Assembly: GCA_020634455.1 (NCBI GenBank)
Contig: JACKBQ010000001.1
Coordinates: forward strand, 62,001-126,000
Direction of reading: 5' to 3'
Source: Ardenticatenaceae bacterium
GTDB taxonomy: Bacteria > Chloroflexota > Anaerolineae > Promineifilales > Promineifilaceae
Length of the DNA: 64,000 nt
The position numbers and the translations under genes are program-made. Below, piece by piece: positions 58,098 through 64,000 of the stretch (positions are counted from its first letter, which is position 1; each line of letters opens with the position of its first letter). Under the pieces are notes generated by a model. The model saw nothing but the letters and a program-made list of their open reading frames with translations. It had not been told where the DNA came from and did not search any database.

Positions 58098-59186
58098 CTA
58101 AAGCGCTTTAACAACCAAGTCGCCCATTTCCTGCGTGCCCACTCTGGTTTCACCCGGCTTGGCAATGTCGCCCGTGCGGTGACCGGCGGCGAGAACTTGA
58201 GAAACGGCCGTTTCCACCACCGCCGCCTCTTCTTCCAGCCCCAAACTCGACCGCAGCATCATCGCCAGGCTCAAAATCGTCGCCAGCGGATTGGCAATGC
58301 CTCTCCCCGCAATGTCCGGGGCCGAGCCGTGAATCGGTTCGTACAGCCCCACCGAACCCGGTTCGCCCAGCGACGCCGACGGCAGCATGCCCAGCGAGCC
58401 GGTGATCATCGACGCCTCGTCCGACAAAATATCGCCAAACATGTTGCCCGTCACCACCACGTCAAAATCACCGGGGCGGTTGATGAGGTACATCGCCATC
58501 GCATCCACCAGCACATCTTCGTACTCGATGTGCGGATAGTCCGCCGCCACCTCATGCGCCACCTCACGCCAGACGCGCGACGACGCCAGCACGTTCGCCT
58601 TGTCCACCGAGGTGACCTTGCCCCGGCCACCGGCGGCTTGGCGCTGCTCCGCCAGCGTAAAGGCCATGCGCAAAACGCGCTTGATTTCCATCTCGTTGTA
58701 GCGCATCGTGTCGTGGCCACTGCGCCCCTCGGCCACTATTTCCCGCCCCTGCGGCGTGCCAAAGTAGATGCCACCCGTCAGCTCGCGCACAAAGACGATG
58801 TCCACGTTCTGCACCCGGTTGGCCTTCAGCGGACTGGCTTCCGCCAGCGCCGGAAAAACGCGCACGGGGCGGATATTGGCAAACACCCCCAACGATTTGC
58901 GCAATTTGAGCAGCCCTTGCTCCGGCCGCACGCTGGCCGTCGGATCGCTCCATTTTGGCCCGCCGACCGCACCCAGCAGCACGGCGCTGCCTTCCAGGCA
59001 CATGCCCAGCGTCTCTTCTGGCAGCGGGTTGCCCGTCTCGTCAATGGCAATGCCGCCCGCCAGCCCGGTTTGGGTGCTAAAGGTGTGGCCAAATTTTCTG
59101 GCAACCACAGCCATGACCTTTTCTGCCTCGGCCACAACCTCTGGCCCAATCCCGTCGCCGGGAAGTAATGTAAGTTTCGCTTCCAT
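58098..59186 (-). CDS. leuB: 3-isopropylmalate dehydrogenase
   Basis: A 362-aa NAD-dependent enzyme; oxidises and decarboxylates 3-isopropylmalate (and 3-methylmalate from the citramalate route) in leucine and isoleucine synthesis. N-terminal LTLLPGDGIGPEV, PEQGLLKLRKSLGVFANIRPV, the VRELTGGIYFG catalytic Tyr region, VDKANVLASSRVWR with the catalytic Lys, and GNMFGDILSDEASMITGSLGMLPSASLG are all present, and EPIHGSAPDIAGRGIANPLA supplies the NAD site. Lies 56 bp downstream of the membrane gene at 59242. Confidence 0.96.
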   Translation of the reverse strand: MEAKLTLLPGDGIGPEVVAEAEKVMAVVARKFGHTFSTQTGLAGGIAIDETGNPLPEETLGMCLEGSAVLLGAVGGPKWSDPTASVRPEQGLLKLRKSLGVFANIRPVRVFPALAEASPLKANRVQNVDIVFVRELTGGIYFGTPQGREIVAEGRSGHDTMRYNEMEIKRVLRMAFTLAEQRQAAGGRGKVTSVDKANVLASSRVWREVAHEVAADYPHIEYEDVLVDAMAMYLINRPGDFDVVVTGNMFGDILSDEASMITGSLGMLPSASLGEPGSVGLYEPIHGSAPDIAGRGIANPLATILSLAMMLRSSLGLEEEAAVVETAVSQVLAAGHRTGDIAKPGETRVGTQEMGDLVVKAL

Positions 59187-59241
59187 GTTTCTTCTTCCTT
59201 CCTAAATAAAAATTTCTAGAATTTTTGGCGAGCCACAAAAA

Positions 59242-60015
59242 TCAAGCGGGTTCCACCCAGCTCGTCATCTTTTCCAGGCTGTTTCGGTACCAATCGGAGG
59301 CCCGGTCAAACAAGGTTTGGCCAAATTTGGCGGCCAGCAGGGCCAAGATGAGATGCCCCACATGCAGTGAAATCAGCCCTGGCGTGCAGCTATCCAGCAG
59401 ATTGAACCAGTCGCAGAGCAACGGCCGTTCCCCCACAAACACATTAAACCCCCACCGCGCTACCAAATCACCTAAACTCAGCAGTTGCAAAAAAAATCCA
59501 GCCGGGAACAGCACAAAGGCCACGGGAATGGTGACAAACTGAATGAGCAGCAGGCCATAAATGCGGAACGCATACAAACCAAACCCCAACACAAAGTTCT
59601 TCGCCGTGCGCTTGATGTTTTGCTTGGCCAAATCAATCATCACCATCACCAGCGGTACCAGCACGATAAGCCACGGCAAAATCAAATAGCCGCGTCCGGC
59701 TCGCGCTGGCAGGGTGATGATGAAGGCAATCAGCCCAAAAACCAGAAAAATGGCCAGCAGGGTGCCGATAATCAGGCTAAATCGAATTACGTACTCGCGC
59801 ACCAACCCCCAGGCGCTCCACTTTTCCCAGGTCGTCCGCAGTTGAAGTGGCATTAGCAAAACCGAAATGCCCAGAATAATCAGGCCAATGAACAGTGCGC
59901 CATCGAGGCCGCTGCTTTGTAAGGTTTCTAGATTACGGCGGTAATATTGAATACCGCTCCACAAGCCAAAAATGGATAGCAGAATGAGTGTGGCGAAGGT
60001 GATTCGTTTAACCAT
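59242..60015 (-). CDS. Integral membrane protein, unknown family
   Basis: A 257-aa protein with about six helices (ITFATLILLSIFGLWSGI, GALFIGLIILGISVLLMPLQL, FSLIIGTLLAIFLVFGLIAFIITL, YLILPWLIVLVPLVMVMI, FRIYGLLLIQFVTIPVAFVLFPAGFF) and a C-terminal region dipping back to the membrane (LISLHVGHLILALLAAKFG). Not recognised. It follows the YbaK gene by 9 bp and probably shares its transcript. Confidence 0.75.
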   Translation of the reverse strand: MVKRITFATLILLSIFGLWSGIQYYRRNLETLQSSGLDGALFIGLIILGISVLLMPLQLRTTWEKWSAWGLVREYVIRFSLIIGTLLAIFLVFGLIAFIITLPARAGRGYLILPWLIVLVPLVMVMIDLAKQNIKRTAKNFVLGFGLYAFRIYGLLLIQFVTIPVAFVLFPAGFFLQLLSLGDLVARWGFNVFVGERPLLCDWFNLLDSCTPGLISLHVGHLILALLAAKFGQTLFDRASDWYRNSLEKMTSWVEPA

Positions 60016-60024
60016 CCGGCTGCA

Positions 60025-60501
60025 CTACTCTTTTTTGAGCGAAACGGCCGTTCCCCCACACCCTTTCACCAATTCCTCTGGCCCTATGGCAAACACGGCA
60101 AATGGAGTTCCGGCTGCCGCCCACACCGTCCCAAACTGGCGCAAATCCTCGTCTACAAAAATGGTCATGGGGGTGAGATGGCCAAACGGCGGCACGCCGC
60201 CAATGCTAAAGCCAGTCGCCGCCTTCACTGCGTCGGCGCTGGCCCGCTGCACCTTTTTGCGACCCACGCCGCACAGCGCCGCCAGCTTGCGCTCGTCCAG
60301 CTGGTTTGCGCCAGACACCAGCGCCATGATCGGCTGATCGTTCACGGTGAAGCAGAGGCTCTTCACAATCTGGGCCAGCTCACAGCCAATCGCGTCGGCC
60401 GCTTCCTGGGCGGAGCGGGTGGTTTGTTCAAACTCTTTAATTTCAATTGCCAGCCCCAATTCCTGGGCGGCAAGGGCAACTTTTTGGGCAGATGGGTGCA
60501 T
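60025..60501 (-). CDS. YbaK/EbsC family aminoacyl-tRNA deacylase
   Basis: A 158-aa protein of the YbaK/ProX-like editing family, which removes wrongly attached amino acids (for example Cys-tRNA-Pro). Signature elements: AADAIGCELAQIVKSLCFTVNDQPIMALVSGANQLDERKLA with the conserved Lys, and ATGFSIGGVPPFGHLTPMTIFVDEDL with the GGxPPFG loop. ATG 60501 is chosen because the 18 codons before it derive from an AAAAGTAAA repeat. Substrate specificity unknown. Confidence 0.9.
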   Translation of the reverse strand: MHPSAQKVALAAQELGLAIEIKEFEQTTRSAQEAADAIGCELAQIVKSLCFTVNDQPIMALVSGANQLDERKLAALCGVGRKKVQRASADAVKAATGFSIGGVPPFGHLTPMTIFVDEDLRQFGTVWAAAGTPFAVFAIGPEELVKGCGGTAVSLKKE

Positions 60502-60504
60502 GGT

Positions 60505-60578
60505 TGGGGAAGTAAAAAGTAAGAAGTGATAAGTAAAAAGTAGGCTACTTTTCACTTTTTACTTTTCACTTATCACTC
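60505..60578. repeat. AAGTAAAAAGT / ACTTTTTACTT inverted repeat
   Basis: Tandem AAGTAAAAAGTAAGAAGTG units (60508-60541) and inverse TTTTCACTTTTTACTTTTC (60547-60565) with CACTTATCACTCC form a long A/T-rich hairpin between the J-domain and YbaK genes. With its T-rich arms it could also act as a terminator. Confidence 0.7.
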
Positions 60579-60581
60579 CTT

Positions 60582-61574
60582 TTAATCAAAATCATAATCA
60601 TCGTCAAAATCTTCTTCAAAATAATTCTTGCTGCGGCGGCGGTCGATGTAGCGGTCGAATTCGGCGGAGATGTCGGGGTCGTCAAAGTTGCCGTCGAGGG
60701 TCGCGTCAAAGACCAAATCGGCGAAATCTTCGGAGGAAACGGCCGTTTCTTCCCCAAACTCATCTTCCATATTCGCCAACTGCTCTTCCAACACGTCCCG
60801 CTCAATCTGCCGCCTGGCAATATCGTCGCGCAGCTGCACTTCCAATTCGCCAAACCAATCCCGGCCCGCCCGCGCCGCCTTCTCATGACGGCGCATCATC
60901 TCCACACTTTTGTGCTTGTCCAGCCGCGCCAGCTCCTCGGCAATCTCTTCCAAACGATTTTGCACCCGCGCCAGTTCACGGGTCAGCAGCTCCAACTGCT
61001 CCTCGTCCGACTGGATGGCAATCGTGTGTGGCGCATCCGGTTCCAAAAGCAGCTGCTCCAGCTTTTCCAAATCCCCCGCCGCGTAGGCCGCGTTAATGGC
61101 CCACATCATCTGCGTGCGGTACTCGCGATCCGCTTCGTCCACCGCCATGTCTGGATGAAAGCGGCGGGCCAGCTGGCGATACAACTGTTTGAGCGACACC
61201 TTCTCCTCTTCAGCCAGCTTCTGGCGCGGCTCCCTCGGCGCAGTGTGGTAACGGTACTCACCCGATTCCGAAGCGGTTTTGCCTGAGGCCCAGGCCGCCG
61301 CTTCATTTTCCGGGTCGGTTTGCCACCCTTCGCCCAGCCAGCGCATCTGCCGCTTTAGCTCCTGAATTTCCGCGTCCAGCCTGTCTAGCTTGTCGGTCAG
61401 TTTGGCAATGCGCGAGCGCAGCTTGAACTCAAAAGCGCTAATCGCCGCCAGCCGATCCGACAGCTCCGCTTCGGCTTCCACCAGGCGCGGCCGCAGGCTG
61501 TTTAGCAGCGCACTGATCTGCTCAATTTGCTCATGTAAACTGGTTTTTGCGGGTGACTGTTTCGGGTTTGTCAT
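60582..61574 (-). CDS. J-domain protein with coiled coils
   Basis: A 330-aa cytoplasmic protein. An N-terminal coiled coil (about residues 12-80) leads into a J-domain-like segment with the HPD motif at 140-142 (LKQLYRQLARRFHPDMA, then MMWAINAAYAAGDLEKLEQLL), followed by a second coiled coil (LELLTRELARVQNRLEEIAEELARLDKH and IARRQIERDVLEEQLANMEDE) and an acidic tail rich in Asp. It should recruit DnaK/Hsp70, but its client is unknown. No Gly/Phe or zinc-finger region, so not DnaJ itself. Confidence 0.82.
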   Translation of the reverse strand: MTNPKQSPAKTSLHEQIEQISALLNSLRPRLVEAEAELSDRLAAISAFEFKLRSRIAKLTDKLDRLDAEIQELKRQMRWLGEGWQTDPENEAAAWASGKTASESGEYRYHTAPREPRQKLAEEEKVSLKQLYRQLARRFHPDMAVDEADREYRTQMMWAINAAYAAGDLEKLEQLLLEPDAPHTIAIQSDEEQLELLTRELARVQNRLEEIAEELARLDKHKSVEMMRRHEKAARAGRDWFGELEVQLRDDIARRQIERDVLEEQLANMEDEFGEETAVSSEDFADLVFDATLDGNFDDPDISAEFDRYIDRRRSKNYFEEDFDDDYDFD

Positions 61575-61583
61575 GCCAGTATT

Positions 61584-61641
61584 GTAGCCGCGGATTCTTT
61601 CCGCGCACTTTTTTGGCAGCGCAGAAAGAATCTGCGGCTAC
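61584..61641. repeat. GTAGCCGCGGATTCTTTC inverted repeat (second copy)
   Basis: Left arm 61584-61602 and right arm 61624-61641, differing at one base from perfect complementarity. Same family as 1045-1097, here between cimA and the J-domain gene. Confidence 0.8.
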
Positions 61642-61643
61642 GA

Positions 61644-63203
61644 TCAATTACCCAACAACGCATATTCCATGCTGTCCGCCAACGCCTGCCAACTTGCCTC
61701 GATGATGTTGGCGCTGGCCCCGACGGTGCTCCAGCTTTTGTTACCCTGGCGCGTGTCAATGAGCACGCGGGTGGTGGCGGCCGTGGCGTTTTCGCCATCC
61801 AAAATGCGCACTTTGTAATCCACCAGCTTAATGCTGCTGAGCTGCGGATACACGTCTACCAACGCTTTACGGAGCGCAGCGTCCAGCGCGTTCACCGGGC
61901 CGTTGCCCTCGGCGACGGTGTGCATGCGCTTGGGGCCAACCCGCACCTTCACAATCGCTTCGGCATTCAGGCCGCGCCCGCGCCGCTGGCTGACGCTCAC
62001 GGAGTAGTCGATCACCTCAAACGGCGGCACGTAGGCGGGGTGGGTGCGGCGCAGCATCAGCTCCACGGACGCTTCCGCCCCTTCAAACGTGAAACCTTGC
62101 GATTCCAGCACCTTGATTTGCTCCAGCGCTTTGCGTAAATCGAGGCTTTCCATGTTCAGGCCAAACTGGCGGGCTTTGTCTACCAAATTGCCCCGGCCAG
62201 ACAGCTCCGAAACGACGCTGCGCTGCTGGTTGCCTACCAGCGTTGGCTCGATGTGCTGGTAGCTGAGCGGGTTTTTGAGCATGGCGGCGACGTGAATGCC
62301 GCCCTTGTGGGCAAAGGCGCTGGCCCCGACGAATGGCTGGTGATCGTCCAAATCCAGATTGGCGACTTCGGCGACGTAGCGGGAAAGCTCGGTGAGGCCC
62401 GCCAATTTTTCCGGCGGCACGCAGTCGTAGCCCATTTTTAGCTGCAAATCGGGGATGACGCTGCACAGGTTGGCGTTGGCCACGCGCTCGCCGTAGCCGT
62501 TGATGGTGCCCTGCACCTGCATCGCCCCGGCGCGTACCCCGGCCAGCGAGTTGGCCACACCGCACTCGCCGTCGTCGTGGGTGTGAATGCCGACCTGGGT
62601 TTTATGACCAACGGCCGTTACCACCTCGCCCATAATCTCCTCAATCTCCCACGGCAGGGAACCGCCGTTGGTGTCGCACAGCACCACGCTGTCCGCCCCG
62701 TTCACGGCCGCGGCCTTCAAGGTGGCGATGGCGTACTCCGGGTTCGCTTTGTAGCCGTCGAAGAAATGCTCCGCGTCGTAAATCACCTCTTTGTTGTGCG
62801 ATTTACAGTAGGCCACGCTCTCGCCAATCATCTCCAGATTTTCTTCCATGGTGGTTTCCAGCACATCATGGACGTGCAAATCCCACGTTTTGCCCACCAG
62901 GGTGATGACGGGCGTGTTAGCCTCGATGAGCAGCTTCAGATTGGCATCTTCTTCGGGCGTAATGCCCTTGCGGCGGGTGCTGCCAAAGGCGCACACTTTA
63001 GCGTGTTTCAGGTCCAGCGAGCCGACGCGGTTGAAATATTCTACGTCCTTGGGGTTGGACCCCGGCCAGCCGCCTTCGATGTAGTCGATGCCAAATTCAT
63101 CGAGCTTTTGCGTGATTTTGAGCTTGTCGTCGAGTGAGAGGGAAATCCCTTCGCGCTGGGTGCCATCGCGTAAAGTGGTGTCGTAGAGGTAGATTTTGGT
63201 CAT
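61644..63203 (-). CDS. cimA: (R)-citramalate synthase
   Basis: A 519-aa DRE-TIM enzyme that condenses acetyl-CoA and pyruvate to citramalate, starting isoleucine synthesis without threonine. YDTTLRDGTQREG (R12-D13), the GGWPGSNPKD loop, metal ligands H207 and H209 (GIHTHDDGECGVANS), and NGYGERVANANL are present. The GGWPGSNPKD substrate loop, rather than the E-x-G-F-P loop of 2-isopropylmalate synthases, supports citramalate synthase. The C-terminal 150 residues form the LeuA regulatory dimer domain, so feedback inhibition by isoleucine is likely. AAGGTG lies before the ATG. Confidence 0.93.
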   Translation of the reverse strand: MTKIYLYDTTLRDGTQREGISLSLDDKLKITQKLDEFGIDYIEGGWPGSNPKDVEYFNRVGSLDLKHAKVCAFGSTRRKGITPEEDANLKLLIEANTPVITLVGKTWDLHVHDVLETTMEENLEMIGESVAYCKSHNKEVIYDAEHFFDGYKANPEYAIATLKAAAVNGADSVVLCDTNGGSLPWEIEEIMGEVVTAVGHKTQVGIHTHDDGECGVANSLAGVRAGAMQVQGTINGYGERVANANLCSVIPDLQLKMGYDCVPPEKLAGLTELSRYVAEVANLDLDDHQPFVGASAFAHKGGIHVAAMLKNPLSYQHIEPTLVGNQQRSVVSELSGRGNLVDKARQFGLNMESLDLRKALEQIKVLESQGFTFEGAEASVELMLRRTHPAYVPPFEVIDYSVSVSQRRGRGLNAEAIVKVRVGPKRMHTVAEGNGPVNALDAALRKALVDVYPQLSSIKLVDYKVRILDGENATAATTRVLIDTRQGNKSWSTVGASANIIEASWQALADSMEYALLGN

Positions 63204-63208
63204 GGTGT

Positions 63209-63301
63209 CACCTTTTTCGGTAATCGGTTGTCCGTAATCGGTAATCCGTAAGCCGTAATCGGTTCACCGTTTACTGATTACCGTTTACCGATTACCGTTC
63301 A
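63209..63301. repeat. GTAATCGG inverted repeat (third cluster)
   Basis: CGGTAATCGGTTGTCCG and further CGTAATCGG units return as CACCGTTTACTGATTACCG and TTTACCGATTACCG. It separates leuD from cimA and covers the last codons of leuD. Confidence 0.8.
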
Positions 63302-63903
63302 CTGGTATTTACGCGGGCCGGATGCGCTGCTTCAAATTCGGCAACGGCATCGGCCTGCTTAAGTAAGTAACCAAGCTGGTCCAGCCCTTCGAGCAGGCAG
63401 GTTTTGCTGAAATTGTCTATGGGGAACGGGACGGAACGGCCGTCTGGCAAGGTCACCGTCTGGCTGGCTAAATCCACGCTCACCTGGGTGTCCGGGTCTT
63501 CGGCCACCAGGCTCATGAGCTGCTCGTGGGTGTCTTCATCTAAGATGATGGGCAGCAGGCCGTTTTTAAGCGAGTTGTTGCGGAAGATGTCGGCAAAGCT
63601 GGTGGAGATTACAGCCGTAAAGCCAAAATCCATCAGCGACCAGGGGGCGTGCTCCCGGCTGGAGCCGCAGCCGAAGTTGTCGCCCGCGAGCAAAATTTGC
63701 GCACCCTGCGCCTCTGGCTGGTTGAGCGGGAAATCTTCGCGGGGCGAGCCGTCTTCGTTGTAGCGCCAGTGGTGGAACAAATTTTTGCCCAACCCTTTTT
63801 TGCTAATCGTCTTCAAAAACATGGCTGGGATGATTTGGTCTGTATCAATATTTTCCGTAGGAATTGCCACCATGTGGCTGGATAAGGTTGTGAATGGTTG
63901 CAT
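63292..63903 (-). CDS. leuD: 3-isopropylmalate dehydratase small subunit
   Basis: A 203-aa subunit that with LeuC isomerises 2-isopropylmalate and citramalate. MVAIPTENIDTDQIIPAMFLK at the start, then LAGDNFGCGSSREHAPWSLMDFGFTAVIS with the swivelling GSSRE loop, and FRNNSLKNGLLPI are diagnostic. ATG 63903 gives the standard length; 11 more open codons lie in a repeat. leuC is presumably beyond the right edge. The C-terminal NTSER is encoded within the GTAATCGG repeat. Confidence 0.95.
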   Translation of the reverse strand: MQPFTTLSSHMVAIPTENIDTDQIIPAMFLKTISKKGLGKNLFHHWRYNEDGSPREDFPLNQPEAQGAQILLAGDNFGCGSSREHAPWSLMDFGFTAVISTSFADIFRNNSLKNGLLPIILDEDTHEQLMSLVAEDPDTQVSVDLASQTVTLPDGRSVPFPIDNFSKTCLLEGLDQLGYLLKQADAVAEFEAAHPARVNTSER

Positions 63904-63930
63904 AAAAATCTCTCTAAGTTCAAATCTAAA

Positions 63931-63992
63931 AATCAAAGATTTCGCAGATTACGCAGATAAGAAAAATCTTTTTAATCTGCGTAATCTTTGAT
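63931..63992. repeat. AATCTGCG family inverted repeat (third copy)
   Basis: AATCAAAGATTTCGCAGATT with ACGCAGAT, then AATCTGCGTAATCTTTGAT, fold into a hairpin upstream of leuD. Confidence 0.75.
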
Positions 63993-64000
63993 AAAAATAT

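Larger units (their letters stand above)
1270..63443. repeat. Dispersed palindromic octamer ACGGCCGT (about 115 copies)
   Basis: The octamer appears from 1270-1277 to 63436-63443 at roughly one per 550 bases, inside genes on both strands and in gaps. In proteins it is read as T-A-V (ACG GCC GT), N-G-R (AAC GGC CGT) or E-R-P (GAA CGG CCG T), so all codon phases are used. Many copies extend to GGAAACGGCCGTTTCC, e.g. around 6337-6344, 25627-25634 and 58204-58211. Related near-copies end in CGGCCGA or GCGGCCGT. Count is by eye and may be off by several. Confidence 0.9.

Noticed and set aside
58179..59168. 329-aa + strand frame opposite leuB
   Set aside because: Antisense frame of a GC-rich gene; Arg/His-rich composition typical of shadows.

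Overview
The window looks like bacterial chromosome, most likely from a Chloroflexota lineage such as Anaerolineae or a relative. This is inferred from gene style: a DUF1800/DUF1501 pair, very large STAND/TPR regulators, GAF-rich kinases, SARP/BTAD-type ATPases, and tandem membrane sensors ending in an RRFYR-x-KYDAQQ motif. No rRNA, tRNA, CRISPR array or transposase was found. The left end cuts into a peptidase gene; the right end stops just upstream of leuD.

Layout. 0-8 kb: peptidase, GH13 alpha-glucosidase (-), a CbxX-type AAA ATPase with a lectin-like N-terminus (-), a probable structured RNA, then the exported DUF1800 and DUF1501 pair. 8-13.6 kb: a STAND regulator and a Ser/Thr kinase-ATPase-TPR regulator (-). 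13.8-20 kb: small enzymes (two SnoaL-like proteins, DinB, FAD monooxygenase) and a four-gene operon linked by ATGA overlaps (ABM monooxygenase, membrane protein, NHL propeller, SRPBCC). 20-23.3 kb: agmatinase, homocysteine methyltransferase and GNAT (-). 23.5-25 kb: a membrane zinc peptidase and three tiny membrane ORFs. 25-40 kb: a large minus-strand signalling island: ATPase-winged helix; response regulator/APH-like kinase/SIR2-like fusion; STAND-GAF-histidine kinase; NACHT NTPase; SARP/BTAD ATPase. 40-52.5 kb: small membrane proteins, four paralogous sensor-like membrane proteins without a catalytic domain, a di-haem cytochrome c, and a partner-switching set (SpoIIE-type phosphatase with HATPase, STAS, Ser/Thr kinase, STAS). 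52.6-64 kb: phytoene-desaturase-like oxidoreductase, phosphofructokinase, and branched-chain amino-acid genes (ilvD, leuB, cimA, leuD) interspersed with GxxExxY, RidA, YbaK and J-domain genes.

Two features run through the window. The palindromic octamer ACGGCCGT occurs about 115 times (counted by eye; about one or two expected), in all codon phases and between genes, like a highly iterated palindrome. Many intergenic gaps, and at least two protein linkers, hold short inverted repeats from about ten recurring families.

The best candidate for an undescribed system is 25.1-37.2 kb: a predicted phosphorelay (GAF-rich kinase to response regulator) whose receiver is fused to an APH-like kinase and a degenerate SIR2-like domain, beside an ATPase-winged-helix protein and a NACHT NTPase. 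The second is the 40-52 kb region, where an identical 13-bp element (TTTCGTAACGTTT) lies upstream of four transcription units.
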